This document shows, one piece after another, positions 15,816-26,817 of a DNA stretch of 34,377 nucleotides. The stretch covers positions 1 to 34,377 of the forward strand of contig JAKQWZ010000036.1 in NCBI GenBank assembly GCA_029561735.1, read 5' to 3'. The DNA comes from Candidatus Omnitrophota bacterium (GTDB lineage: Bacteria > Omnitrophota > Gorgyraeia > Gygaellales > Profunditerraquicolaceae). Position 1 is the stretch's first letter. Every line of letters begins with the position of its first letter. A program made the translations under genes and the position numbers. The notes beneath the pieces are model-generated. The model had not been told where the DNA came from. It saw only the letters and a list, made by a program, of their open reading frames with translations, and searched no databases.

Positions 15816-17477
15816 TTACTTATCGTACGTGGAATAGTAATACGGTGTGAGGGCTTGGAATTCGGCAGCGCAGGTATCAACCAGCTTAAAATCCGGCTCG
15901 AGATTGATACTCTTTCTCATTTTGTATATTTCTATTTCTTTTTTATTCCATAGCTTGGCTAGCTGACGGTCGCTAAAGCCGAATTTCTTAGCCTGGGTCA
16001 ACAGCTCATCAGAAACCTTATCTTTATGCTTGAGCAGGGCCTTCTCCATCTCAATTATTTCTTTGATATTCTGCAAAAACCATCGGTCTATATGGCTAAG
16101 CTCAAATATCTTATCAATGCCTACGCCGATCCTAATGGCATCGGCAATATAAAATATCCGCTCGGCATTCGGCACTCTTATTTTCTCAAGTATCTCCTGC
16201 GTCAATTCTTCATCGGCTTTTGGTTCAGCCAGATCTTTAAAACATATGCTCTCCAATCCGGCTTTACCGATTTCCAGCGAACGCAGGCCTTTTTGCAAAG
16301 ATTCCTTAAAAGTCCTTCCTATTGACATTGCCTCGCCAACGGATTTCATAGATATGGTCAGAGTCGGGTCAGCTAAGCGGAACTTTTCAAAAGTAAACCT
16401 GGGGATCTTGACTACGCAATAGTCTATTGCCGGCTCAAAACATGCAGGGGTTTCCCTGGTAATGTCATTAGGTATCTCATCCAAGGTATACCCAACTGCC
16501 AGTTTAGCTGCAATCTTAGCTATAGGAAAACCGGTTGCCTTGGAAGCCAAAGCAGAGCTCCTGGAAACGCGCGGATTCATTTCAATAATAACCATCCTGC
16601 CTGTGTCCGGATGGACTCCAAACTGAACATTGGAGCCTCCTGTCTCTACGCCGATCTCCCTGATGCAGGCAATTGCCGCATCGCGCATATTCTGGTATTC
16701 TTTATCAGTCAGCGTCTGGGCGGGTGCTACAGTAATGCTGTCGCCGGTGTGTATGCCCATTGGATCAAAATTTTCAATTGAACATATGATTACCACATTA
16801 TCTTTTTTATCGCGCATAACCTCCAATTCATACTCTTTCCAGCCGATCACGGATTCCTCAATCAATATCTCGTTGATCATACTTGATTCTAATCCGCGTT
16901 TTGCCAACACTTTAAATTCTTCAATATTATAAGCAATGCTGCCTCCGGTCCCTCCGAGAGTAAAACTCGGCCGGATTATCGCCGGAAACCCTACTGACTC
17001 CACTATCTTAAAAGCCTGCTTCAAATCATAGGCATTGCCGCTTCTGGGCAGGTCTAAACCTATCTTGACCATAGCTTTTTTAAAAAGCTGCCTGTCTTCG
17101 GCTTTTTTTATTGCCTTGATATTGGCCCCTATAACTTCTACTTTATATTTTGACAATACCTTATTTTTAGCCAGCTCAACCGCGGTATTCAACGCAGTCT
17201 GCCCGCCTAAAGTAGGTAGTAATGCGTCAGGCCGTTCTTTGGCTATGATCCTGGCTACAACTTCCGGGGTAATCGGCTCTAAATATGTCCTGTCAGCCAA
17301 TTCAGGATCAGTCATAATAGTAGCCGGATTTGAATTGACCAATATTACATAATAACCTTCTTCTTTAAGTACCTTACAGGCCTGCGTGCCGGAATAATCA
17401 AATTCGCAGGCCTGCCCGATTACAATAGGCCCGGAACCGATAATCATTATCTTCTTGATGTCTTTACGTTTTGGCAT
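15816..17477 (-). CDS. carB: Carbamoyl-phosphate synthase large subunit, N-terminal half only
   Basis: A 553-aa protein; full CarB is near 1070 aa. The carboxyphosphate ATP-grasp domain (~1-400) is intact: [54 protein letters not shown] and [20 protein letters not shown]. The oligomerisation region follows and the protein ends [12 protein letters not shown]. That is where the E. coli protein passes into its second, carbamoyl-phosphate domain (near residue 553). No second half follows: the next 186 nt hold a repeat and a promoter. Split CarB proteins are known in Methanocaldococcus and Aquifex. The second half is presumably elsewhere in the genome. carA lies 2 nt upstream. Confidence 0.95.
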   Translation of the reverse strand: MPKRKDIKKIMIIGSGPIVIGQACEFDYSGTQACKVLKEEGYYVILVNSNPATIMTDPELADRTYLEPITPEVVARIIAKERPDALLPTLGGQTALNTAVELAKNKVLSKYKVEVIGANIKAIKKAEDRQLFKKAMVKIGLDLPRSGNAYDLKQAFKIVESVGFPAIIRPSFTLGGTGGSIAYNIEEFKVLAKRGLESSMINEILIEESVIGWKEYELEVMRDKKDNVVIICSIENFDPMGIHTGDSITVAPAQTLTDKEYQNMRDAAIACIREIGVETGGSNVQFGVHPDTGRMVIIEMNPRVSRSSALASKATGFPIAKIAAKLAVGYTLDEIPNDITRETPACFEPAIDYCVVKIPRFTFEKFRLADPTLTISMKSVGEAMSIGRTFKESLQKGLRSLEIGKAGLESICFKDLAEPKADEELTQEILEKIRVPNAERIFYIADAIRIGVGIDKIFELSHIDRWFLQNIKEIIEMEKALLKHKDKVSDELLTQAKKFGFSDRQLAKLWNKKEIEIYKMRKSINLEPDFKLVDTCAAEFQALTPYYYSTYDK

Positions 17478-17479
17478 AA

Positions 17480-18556
17480 TTAATTATTTTTCATCATCTC
17501 TACGAACCGGTCAAACAGATACAACGCATCATGCGGCCCCGGAGAGGCTTCGGGATGGAACTGCACAGAAAAAAGCGGTAACTTCTTATGCCTCATGCCT
17601 TCAAGCGTATTATCATTAAGATTGACGTGGGTGATCTCAATATCTTTTTTGGATAGAGTCGCGGTATCCACGCAAAAACCGTGGTTTTGCACAGTAATCA
17701 AGACTTTACCGGTCTTCAGGTCTTTAACCGGGTGATTTGCGCCGTGATGGCCGAATTTTAATTTATAGGTAGCACCGCCTAAGGCCTGGCCGATTACCTG
17801 ATGGCCTAAACAAATCCCGAATATCGGCACTTTACCTAAAAGCTGTTTTACGTTTCCAACTATATAACTCAAAGCTGCCGGATCTCCCGGGCCGTTAGAT
17901 AACAATAATCCGTCCGGATGCAGGTTCATAATATCTGCTGCAGAGGAGGTGGCCGGCATAACCGTTACTTTACAATTAAGGCCGGCGAGAATCCTGAGCA
18001 TATTTAATTTTATTCCGCAGTCAAGAGCTACCACATGGTATTTTCCCTGAGCGTTCCATTCATAAGGCTTGCTGCAAATAACTTCTTTAACCAGGTCTCT
18101 GCCTACAAGGCCGGGAGATCTTTTAGCCGACTCAACAGCCTTGCCCTCATCGGTTTCCTGAGTGGTAATTACAGCCTTCATTGCGCCTTGCTCCCTGATA
18201 TGCAGTGTAAGGGCCCTGGTATCCACTCCCTCAATACCGACTACATTATTTTTTTTAAAATAGCTGTCCAGGCTGTCGCTTGACCGCCAGTTACTGGCTA
18301 TTTTACTTATCTCCCTGACAATAAATCCTTCAACAAAAGGCTTGCGCGCTTCAGTATCTTCGTTATTAACTCCGTAATTTCCGATTAAGGGATACGTCAT
18401 AGCCACAATCTGGCCCTTATAGGAAGGATCGGTGATAATCTCCTGATAACCGCTCATGCTGGTATTAAAAACAACTTCTCCGCAGGCCTCTGTGGTTGCG
18501 CCGAACGAATTCCCTCTGAAGACTGTCCCGTCCTCTAAAGCAAGAATGGCTTTCAT
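17480..18556 (-). CDS. carA: Carbamoyl-phosphate synthase small (glutaminase) subunit
   Basis: A 358-aa protein that hydrolyses glutamine and passes ammonia to CarB. The N-terminal domain shows [20 protein letters not shown]. The class I amidotransferase domain has the nucleophile Cys in [17 protein letters not shown] and the His-Glu pair in [14 protein letters not shown]. It sits between pyrG (11-nt gap) and the CarB half (2-nt gap), making a pyrimidine/CTP operon. The glutamine for this enzyme links it to the nitrogen locus just upstream on the same strand. Confidence 0.97.
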   Translation of the reverse strand: MKAILALEDGTVFRGNSFGATTEACGEVVFNTSMSGYQEIITDPSYKGQIVAMTYPLIGNYGVNNEDTEARKPFVEGFIVREISKIASNWRSSDSLDSYFKKNNVVGIEGVDTRALTLHIREQGAMKAVITTQETDEGKAVESAKRSPGLVGRDLVKEVICSKPYEWNAQGKYHVVALDCGIKLNMLRILAGLNCKVTVMPATSSAADIMNLHPDGLLLSNGPGDPAALSYIVGNVKQLLGKVPIFGICLGHQVIGQALGGATYKLKFGHHGANHPVKDLKTGKVLITVQNHGFCVDTATLSKKDIEITHVNLNDNTLEGMRHKKLPLFSVQFHPEASPGPHDALYLFDRFVEMMKNN

Positions 18557-18567
18557 TTCAATGTTTG

Positions 18568-20172
<1,605 letters not shown>

Positions 20173-20176
20173 TTAG

Positions 20177-20222
20177 AAAAATGGCGTTTAGCGCCGACAC
20201 TTCCGGCTATCTAAACGCCATT
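20177..20222 (-). terminator. pyrG leader terminator / candidate attenuator
   Basis: Minus strand: AATGGCGTTTAG and CTAAACGCCATT form a perfect 12-bp stem with an inner GCCG/CGGC stem, then TTTTTC. It is downstream of the pyrG promoter and 13 nt before the pyrG ATG, so it would stop leader transcripts. It may also end the upstream gltB unit. Confidence 0.75.
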
Positions 20223-20258
20223 GTTTGTTTTGGCAACTCCCTATTGAATCGCCATATA

Positions 20259-20286
20259 ATTGTATCAAAAACAGCTCAAATGTCAA
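20259..20286 (-). promoter_or_regulatory. pyrG operon promoter
   Basis: Minus strand: perfect TTGACA, 16-nt spacer, TACAAT. The predicted leader is about 80-85 nt and holds the terminator hairpin. Confidence 0.8.
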
Positions 20287-20299
20287 ACCGCTTTCTTTC

Positions 20300-20476
20300 T
20301 TATTCCTCTTGAGCCGCGCAAGAACAAGCCTGGTTTATTTTCAGGCTTTTGGCGGGAATTACTACGGAAACAGGGGCGTAGTCGCTAAACTCCTCGCAGA
20401 ATAAAACCTGCCCGTTCTTGGTATAGATACAGCTGGTTTTATTTACACAACTCAGGCAAAGGCCTTGCATTTTCAT
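20300..20476 (-). CDS. Small Cys-rich protein coupled to gltB
   Basis: 58 aa from ATG 20476, chosen because AGAGGGG precedes it at 5 nt; the track start at 20515 lies deeper inside gltB. Cysteines are arranged CLSC-x5-C-x10-C (positions 7, 10, 16, 27), with CSC near the C-terminus. Four spaced cysteines suggest a zinc or iron-sulfur site. The start overlaps the gltB-like gene by 38 nt, so translation is probably coupled. I do not recognise a named family. Being last in the ANTAR-gltB unit suggests a partner or electron carrier for the glutamate synthase, which is inference only. Confidence 0.7.
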   Translation of the reverse strand: MKMQGLCLSCVNKTSCIYTKNGQVLFCEEFSDYAPVSVVIPAKSLKINQACSCAAQEE

Positions 20477-22064
20477 AAGCACCCCTCTTTTTTGGCTCTC
20501 CGTCCAGTATCGCATCTACCTTGTCGCGGTCACAATCCATTACATAGCTTATACCGGAAACTTCAGCCGCCTCCCTGGTAAGAGAAACAATATCGTCGCG
20601 GGTAATATATTTTAAAGCGAATTTGCGTTCCCCGGCCATCAGCTGCTTCAAACCCGTGCTTAAACGGTCATAATAAGAATACATCCCTATTGCACCAAAA
20701 GGTATGTCCTTATAATCCTTGCCGTACTGGGCTTTTAACTTTTCAGCTGCGACAAATATCTGCTCTATTGTTTTGCCAAAACGCTGATATTCTGTTGGTA
20801 CCTTTTTCTCTTTTATCAGATTGCCTACTGTCTTGGCAGCCATAGCCGCGGCAAAAGTGGCTCTGCCCATACAGATCGCCTTTACAAACGGCGCGCCCAG
20901 TGCAATTGCTTTAAAGATATGGTCCTCAAGCGCTAATCCTCCGGCAATAGCTATTGGCGGGATATACCCCTGTTTTGCCTCAACGCGCTTTAACATCTGA
21001 TAGAGCAGGCTCTCTAATTCAACTGTCGGTACGCCCCATTCATTCATCATCCTCCACGGGCTCATGCCTGTTCCGCCGCTTGCTCCGTCAACAGTCAAAA
21101 GGTCTATTTTAGCGCAAGAAGCAAATTTCACCGCCCTTGCCAGATCAGCCGGCCGGTATGCCCCGGTCTTTAAAGTTACATATTTAAAACCGAGTTTGCG
21201 CAACCTTTCAATTTCTTTATAAAAACTCTCCTCTTCAACCATGCCTAAACGGGAATGCCTTTCAAATTCCTTGATCGCGCCTTCCTTATAGGCTTTTTTA
21301 GTAACAGGATCCTCCGGGTCAGGATAAACTATATAACCTCTTTTTTTAAGCTCAAGCGCCCTTTCCAATGACGGCAATTTTACTTCTCCGCCGATATCCT
21401 TGGCCCCCTGGCCCCATTTAGGCTCAATAGCATCAACGCCTAAACTGCGCACATATTCGGGCACGCCGAGCCTGCCGTCTTCAACATTATACTGCACTAC
21501 TATCGCGCCTTTTCCTTTGTGCCACCTTTTGTAAGAATTTATCCTGCGCTCCATTTCGGGTGATTTTACTATCCGTCCGTTCTTGATCTGGGCCTTATGG
21601 TCCATGCCGCAGACATTTTCTCCTATAACCACTATCGTCCCGCAGATTGCCGCGCCTATAGCGTTCTCATCCCAGTTAACCCGGGCCACTTCAGTAGAGC
21701 CAAGCGCGCCGGTAAAGAACGGCACATCCATCTCTATCTTATTTTTTCCGCCGACGTTTGTAGATATATCCACATCGGGAAATTTAGCTTTGTCAGGATC
21801 TGCCTCTATGCCCACAGCCCCAACGCATGTACCAAGGATATTAAAGTGCGAAAAATCGATCGGGTAATCTTTTTCCGAACCGGCGACAACTTTACCAAAA
21901 GGCTGGGGATATATCAGTTCCCTGCCCCGTATCGCTGATTTGGCTACTTCACATAAACCCACGCATCCGTCAAGACAGGTTACGCAAAGCCCCGAAACAG
22001 GAGACGGACTGACCCTGTTTCTGGTATTTGTTGCAGCACTGGCATTAGGTTTGCTCAAAGACAT
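20439..22064 (-). CDS. FMN-binding glutamate synthase domain protein (archaeal-type GltB)
   Basis: A 541-aa stand-alone glutamate synthase FMN domain, without the glutaminase and C-terminal beta-helix domains of bacterial GltB. Signature: LTVDGASGGTGMSPWRMMNE, then IAIAGGLALEDHIFKAIALG (FMN phosphate) and AICMGRATFAAAMAAKTVG. The N-terminus carries CVTCLDGCVGLCEVAKSA, four Cys with CxxCxxxCxxxC spacing that may hold an iron-sulfur cluster. The enzyme would combine 2-oxoglutarate with ammonia delivered by another subunit or free. The likely flavoprotein partner (GltA-like) is in the adjacent operon. The start has AGGAGGAG at 5 nt. The leader carries a hairpin and a direct repeat. Confidence 0.92.
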   Translation of the reverse strand: MSLSKPNASAATNTRNRVSPSPVSGLCVTCLDGCVGLCEVAKSAIRGRELIYPQPFGKVVAGSEKDYPIDFSHFNILGTCVGAVGIEADPDKAKFPDVDISTNVGGKNKIEMDVPFFTGALGSTEVARVNWDENAIGAAICGTIVVIGENVCGMDHKAQIKNGRIVKSPEMERRINSYKRWHKGKGAIVVQYNVEDGRLGVPEYVRSLGVDAIEPKWGQGAKDIGGEVKLPSLERALELKKRGYIVYPDPEDPVTKKAYKEGAIKEFERHSRLGMVEEESFYKEIERLRKLGFKYVTLKTGAYRPADLARAVKFASCAKIDLLTVDGASGGTGMSPWRMMNEWGVPTVELESLLYQMLKRVEAKQGYIPPIAIAGGLALEDHIFKAIALGAPFVKAICMGRATFAAAMAAKTVGNLIKEKKVPTEYQRFGKTIEQIFVAAEKLKAQYGKDYKDIPFGAIGMYSYYDRLSTGLKQLMAGERKFALKYITRDDIVSLTREAAEVSGISYVMDCDRDKVDAILDGEPKKRGAYENARPLPELCK

Positions 22065-22080
22065 CTGTTCTCCTCCTCGA

Positions 22081-22133
22081 GTTTTCAGGGAATCAATTTT
22101 TCACGGTAACCCCTGCCCTGTTTTCAGGAAATC
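22081..22133. repeat. 14-bp direct repeat in gltB leader
   Basis: GTTTTCAGGGAATC at 22081-22094 and GTTTTCAGGAAATC at 22120-22133, one mismatch, 39 nt apart start to start. They lie between the ANTAR gene and gltB. A protein or RNA-binding site pair is possible. Confidence 0.55.
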
Positions 22134-22142
22134 ACCTATTCT

Positions 22143-22160
22143 ACCGGCAGCCCTGCCGGT
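22143..22160 (-). promoter_or_regulatory. Hexaloop hairpin in gltB leader, ANTAR-target-like
   Basis: Minus strand ACCGGC-AGGGCT-GCCGGT: a 6-bp stem with a 6-nt loop having A at position 1 and G at position 4, the pattern known for ANTAR RNA targets. It begins at the ANTAR stop codon. A convincing second hairpin of the pair is not seen. Confidence 0.4.
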
Positions 22161-22855
22161 CAGACAACTTTCTGCATATCGGCGGCTAAAATTATCGCCT
22201 CAGCTACTTCACGCATGGATTTACGTTTATCCATGCTGAATTTACGTAAATGCAAATAAGCCTGCTCTTCGGAAAAACCCTGGTCGCGCATCAAAATCCC
22301 TTTAGCGCGCTCAATTAATTTACGGGATTCCAGCTCATCCTGCATCATCTTGCTTTTAGAAGCCAGCTGCGCATTTTCTATGGCTACGGCTGACTGGGCG
22401 GCAATGCTGGTCAGGATGTTTATTTCGGTATCGCTGAATTTATGCGCGCTGGATGTATAGCAATTTAGCACCCCGATCACCGTGCCATTGGCAGCTAAGG
22501 GCATACACAAGAGTGAATGAAGTTTTTCCTTTTTTGCGATATCTTTATACTTATATTCTTTTTCATTCAATACGTTCTCAACGGTAAGCGGTTTATTAAG
22601 CCGGGCAACCTTACCCGCAATCCCTTCTCCGATTTTAAGCGCCGGCTTTTTATTGTATTCTTCGCTGATGCTTTGAGTAGCCCGGATCATTAACAGCTTC
22701 TTTTTTTCGTCAAGCAGCATTATGGAGCAAATTTTTGAATTAATAACATCTGCTGTCACCTTAACGATTAATTTTAAAATATCGTCTAAGTATTGGCCGC
22801 TGGATATGGCAATACTGATCCTGGAAAGGGCTTTGATTTGTTCTTCGTATCGCAT
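22160..22855 (-). CDS. GAF-ANTAR transcription antitermination regulator
   Basis: 231 aa from ATG 22855 (AGGA 8 nt upstream). The track start is 23 codons longer and would translate through a terminator hairpin. Residues ~10-160 form a GAF sensor domain (MLLDEKKKLLMIRATQSI, GEGIAGKVARLNKPL, AAQSAVAIENAQLA). Residues ~175-230 form ANTAR: SRKLIERAKGILMRDQGFSE, then MREVAEAIILAADM. ANTAR proteins such as NasR and EutV bind paired hexaloop hairpins in leader RNA and block terminator formation. Its own leader contains two tandem terminators and candidate hexaloops, and gltB follows, so it probably controls nitrogen genes including itself (inference). No receiver domain is present; the GAF ligand is unknown. 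Confidence 0.92.
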   Translation of the reverse strand: MRYEEQIKALSRISIAISSGQYLDDILKLIVKVTADVINSKICSIMLLDEKKKLLMIRATQSISEEYNKKPALKIGEGIAGKVARLNKPLTVENVLNEKEYKYKDIAKKEKLHSLLCMPLAANGTVIGVLNCYTSSAHKFSDTEINILTSIAAQSAVAIENAQLASKSKMMQDELESRKLIERAKGILMRDQGFSEEQAYLHLRKFSMDKRKSMREVAEAIILAADMQKVV

Positions 22856-22867
22856 AGATTCAATCCT

Positions 22868-22916
22868 AAAAAAAAGACGCCCTTTAAAGGCAGTTTCTGC
22901 CCTAAAGGACGTCTTT
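22868..22916 (-). terminator. Leader terminator T2 before the ANTAR gene
   Basis: Minus strand: AAAGACGTCC and GGGCGTCTTT close a long stem that continues through TTTA/TAAA and GGCAG-AAA-CTGCC, followed by TTTTTTTT overlapping the stem end. It lies between the promoter and the ANTAR start codon, so it must be read through for expression. Confidence 0.85.
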
Positions 22917-22925
22917 ATCCGCAAA

Positions 22926-22956
22926 ACAAAAAAGGCATTCTCTCCCGAGAATGCCT
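22926..22956 (-). terminator. Leader terminator T1 before the ANTAR gene
   Basis: Minus strand: AGGCATTCTC-GGGA-GAGAATGCCT then TTTTTG TTTT, a textbook intrinsic terminator. It lies downstream of the ANTAR promoter and upstream of T2. It can also stop read-through from gdhA. Confidence 0.9.
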
Positions 22957-22970
22957 CATTGCTATCTGCA

Positions 22971-22995
22971 GTTAAGTACTGACATTGTGCTTAAC
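22971..22995 (-). promoter_or_regulatory. Leader hairpin P1, candidate ANTAR-binding element
   Basis: Minus strand: GTTAAG-C-AC and GT-A-CTTAAC enclose AATGTCA, a loop whose first and fourth bases are A and G. It is at the very 5' end of the predicted transcript. A second weak stem with loop AATGAG follows and overlaps the T1 5' arm. Confidence 0.45.
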
Positions 22996-23004
22996 CTTAA
23001 GATA

Positions 23005-23032
23005 AGTATAGCATTTTACCGCTGATTGTCAA
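23005..23032 (-). promoter_or_regulatory. ANTAR-gltB unit promoter
   Basis: Minus strand: perfect TTGACA, 16-nt spacer, TATACT. It lies 22-49 nt after the gdhA stop codon and about 150 nt before the ANTAR start, leaving a structured leader. Confidence 0.8.
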
Positions 23033-23053
23033 CTTCTTTTATCTGCCGGCGGA

Positions 23054-24403
<1,350 letters not shown>

Positions 24404-25822
24404 TTATTTATTTTTTAAATAATCCGCAATAGATACTGATGCCTTCTTGGCCATGCCCATGGCCTCAATTACCGTGCCTTCTCCGCCGACAATATCGCCT
24501 CCGGCGAATACGCCTTTAACCGAAGTCTCCATGGTCTGCTGGTCGACAATTACGTCTTTGTATTTGTCAGTTTTTATTTCCGGCGTGGCCCGGGTCAACA
24601 CTTGATTCGCCTCCAGGCCAACCGCAATAATCGCCACATCGCAATCAATCTCAAATTCGCTTCCTTCAATTGCCACCGGCCTTCTCCTGCCGGAGGCGTC
24701 CGGCTCTGCCAGTTGGCATTTCAAGCATTTCAGTTTCTTCACAAACCCGTTTTCATCTCCGATAAAGGCAACCGGCTGGATCAAAAGCTGAAAATTAATC
24801 CCTTCCTCTTTGGCATGTTCAATCTCTAACCTGCGCGCAGGCATTTCTGCTTCTGTGCGCCGGTACAATATGCTGGTGTCCGGCTTAAACCCCCGGCCAA
24901 CCTGCAGCCTGAGCGCACAGCGGGCAGCATCCATAGCGGTATTGCCTCCGCCGATAACTATCATATGCCTGCCTATGCTTACCGGCGTATGAAATTCAGG
25001 AAATTTATAAGCAGACATTAAATTTACCCGGGTCAGAAATTCATTTGCCGAATAGATATTGCAAAGGTTCTCCCCGGGTATTTTTAAGAAACCCGGGACC
25101 CCTGCGCCCAAACCAAGGAATACGCTTGAATATTCATCCTGCAATTCTTTAAGCAGCTTGGTCTTGCCTACAATGACGTTTGCCTTGATTTCTACGCCTG
25201 ATTTTTGCAGTGATTCAATCTCATTATCAAGAATACTGCGCGGCAGCCTGAAAGGCGGAATGCCGTAACGCAAAACTCCTCCGGTTTTATGCAGGCTTTC
25301 AAAAATTGTCACTTTAGCCCCCAGCCTGCCCAATTCTCCGGCGCAACATAACCCGGCAGGCCCGGAACCAACCACGGCAACTGAAGCTTTTGAAAAAGAT
25401 TCCTGTTTTTCTGCTGGCAGGGGGATATTATTATTCATCCCGTAATCCCCTGCAAATCTTTCCAGAAAATTAATCCATATTGCCTGTTCTGAAGCATACG
25501 GCGAGCCTTTTTTAGTCAATACGCAGGCCTTCCGGCATTGATATTCAGCAGGGCATACCCTTCCGCATATAGAAGGAAAATTATTTTTCTCTCTTATCGT
25601 AAGGTATGCATTTTTATAATCTTTTTGAGTAATATGGTATATAAATCTTTTGATGTCTATACCCACCGGGCAGCCTGATATGCAGGTGGGATTTTTGCAC
25701 TGCAGGCACCTTCCTGCTTCCTGCAAGGCTTCGCTTTCGCTGTAACCCAGGATAACCTCGGAAAAATCTTTAATCCTGGCTTGCGCTGGGACTTCTTTAA
25801 CTTTTACCGGCTCTTTTTTCAT
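24404..25822 (-). CDS. Glutamate synthase small subunit/NfnB-type NADPH flavoprotein
   Basis: A 472-aa protein of the GltD/GltA/NfnB/SudA group. Two N-terminal [4Fe-4S] sets are visible: CLQCKNPTCISGCPVGIDI (~41-59) and CGRVCPAEYQCRKACV (~86-101). The FAD site is VAVVGSGPAGLCCAGELG (~147) and the NADPH site IVIGGGNTAMDAARCALR (~290), with GVFAGGDIVGGEGTVIEAMG at the C-terminus. It abuts the NfnA-like gene with no gap, the arrangement of electron-bifurcating NfnAB. It could equally reduce the stand-alone GltB in the neighbouring unit. The sequence alone does not decide between transhydrogenase and GOGAT roles, so the symbol is left empty. Confidence 0.92.
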   Translation of the reverse strand: MKKEPVKVKEVPAQARIKDFSEVILGYSESEALQEAGRCLQCKNPTCISGCPVGIDIKRFIYHITQKDYKNAYLTIREKNNFPSICGRVCPAEYQCRKACVLTKKGSPYASEQAIWINFLERFAGDYGMNNNIPLPAEKQESFSKASVAVVGSGPAGLCCAGELGRLGAKVTIFESLHKTGGVLRYGIPPFRLPRSILDNEIESLQKSGVEIKANVIVGKTKLLKELQDEYSSVFLGLGAGVPGFLKIPGENLCNIYSANEFLTRVNLMSAYKFPEFHTPVSIGRHMIVIGGGNTAMDAARCALRLQVGRGFKPDTSILYRRTEAEMPARRLEIEHAKEEGINFQLLIQPVAFIGDENGFVKKLKCLKCQLAEPDASGRRRPVAIEGSEFEIDCDVAIIAVGLEANQVLTRATPEIKTDKYKDVIVDQQTMETSVKGVFAGGDIVGGEGTVIEAMGMAKKASVSIADYLKNK

Positions 25823-26650
25823 TTAGATATTGCTAAGCTTACAAATATGTTTTTCCTGTTCCTGATAGACCTTGCTTCTTTTGCTTAATTCATCCCAATC
25901 TATAAGGTGCGCGTCAAAATCCGGGCCGTCCACACAGCTGAATTTAATACTGTTGCCTACCGTCACCCTGCAGCAGCCGCACATACCCGTGGCATCAACC
26001 ATAAGGGCGTTGAGCGAAACAATTGTCTTAACTTTAAAATCTTTGGTTAAATCAGAGACCCTCTTCATCATCGGTAAAGGGCCGACGCAATAAACAAGCC
26101 CGTATTTATCTTTCTTTAACAGCTCTGCCAAAGCATCGGTAGTAAAACCTTTTTTGCCGTATGAGCCGTCATCTGTCATTACATAAAATTCATCGCTTAT
26201 CTTCTTCATTTCCGTTTCAAGTATCAGAAGTTCCCTGGTCCTGGCCCCTAATACCGAAACCACGTAATTGCCAGCTTCTTTTAATGCCCGGGCAACAGGG
26301 TATATTTCAGCAATGCCAACGCCGCCGCCTACCATAATGGCCTTGCCGTATTTTTTTATTTCTGTGGGATGGCCGAGCGGCCCGGCAAGCGAATACAGGC
26401 TGTCCCCAACATTCAATTTAGCCAAAAGGCGCGTGGTCAATCCGGCTTCCTGAAAAATCAGGGTAATAGTGCCTTTATTCAAGTCTTTATCAACTATGGT
26501 CAAAGGCACCCTTTCTCCTTTTTCGCTGACCATAAAAGCAATAAACTGGCCCGGCCCGGCATTACGGGCAATATCAGGATGATAGATTTCCATTCGCACC
26601 ACTTTTACCCCGGCGCTCTCTGATAAAACCAGCTTGTCCAATATTTTCAT
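25823..26650 (-). CDS. Ferredoxin-NADP reductase alpha subunit (NfnA/SudB type)
   Basis: A 275-aa flavoprotein of the dihydroorotate dehydrogenase electron-transfer/NfnA group. The FAD domain has RVPLTIVDKD, the NAD(P) domain has AIMVGGGVGIAEIYPVARAL, and the C-terminal [2Fe-2S] site is GMCGCCRVTVGN with Cys in KFSCVDGPDFD. In Thermotoga-type Nfn this subunit binds NADH and FAD while the partner binds NADPH and ferredoxin. It leads the nfnA-gltA-gdhA unit, starting 40-odd nt after a leader terminator. A PyrK-like role in dihydroorotate oxidation is less likely because no pyrD is adjacent. Confidence 0.92.
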   Translation of the reverse strand: MKILDKLVLSESAGVKVVRMEIYHPDIARNAGPGQFIAFMVSEKGERVPLTIVDKDLNKGTITLIFQEAGLTTRLLAKLNVGDSLYSLAGPLGHPTEIKKYGKAIMVGGGVGIAEIYPVARALKEAGNYVVSVLGARTRELLILETEMKKISDEFYVMTDDGSYGKKGFTTDALAELLKKDKYGLVYCVGPLPMMKRVSDLTKDFKVKTIVSLNALMVDATGMCGCCRVTVGNSIKFSCVDGPDFDAHLIDWDELSKRSKVYQEQEKHICKLSNI

Positions 26651-26686
26651 GATTTTCCCTGTTTTAGCCTAATACTCCATAAAAGC

Positions 26687-26721
26687 AAAAAGACGCCCGC
26701 TCAAAAAGCTTGGACGTCTTT
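26687..26721 (-). terminator. Leader terminator before the NfnA-like gene
   Basis: Minus strand: AAAGACGTCC and GGGCGTCTTT (10 bp with one G-U) with an inner GCT/AGC, then TTTTTGCTTTT. The arms are the same as those of T2 in the ANTAR leader. It lies between this unit's promoter and its first gene, so it is a candidate attenuator. Confidence 0.85.
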
Positions 26722-26754
26722 GTCTTAAACTTTTGTATGAATGATAATATGAGA

Positions 26755-26782
26755 ATAATAATACAAATATGATATTTGTCAA
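26755..26782 (-). promoter_or_regulatory. nfnA-gltA-gdhA promoter
   Basis: Minus strand: perfect TTGACA, 16-nt spacer, TATTAT, in an AT-rich tract. It is about 105 nt before the start codon. Confidence 0.75.
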
Positions 26783-26791
26783 GAAATTTCT

Positions 26792-26817
26792 GCCTAATTT
26801 TTAGGCAATTTTGCCTA
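26792..26817 (-). terminator. Overlapping hairpins at the nth stop codon
   Basis: TAGGCA-ATTT-TGCCTA (26802-26817), which includes the TAG stop of nth on the minus strand, and GCCTAA-TTT-TTAGGC (26792-26806) share bases and cannot form together. There is a modest A/T tract and no strong T-run. It may end the repair operon. Confidence 0.4.

Noticed and set aside
22793-22982. Plus-strand ORFs over the ANTAR leader
   Set aside because: They cross two terminator hairpins and have no coding motifs.
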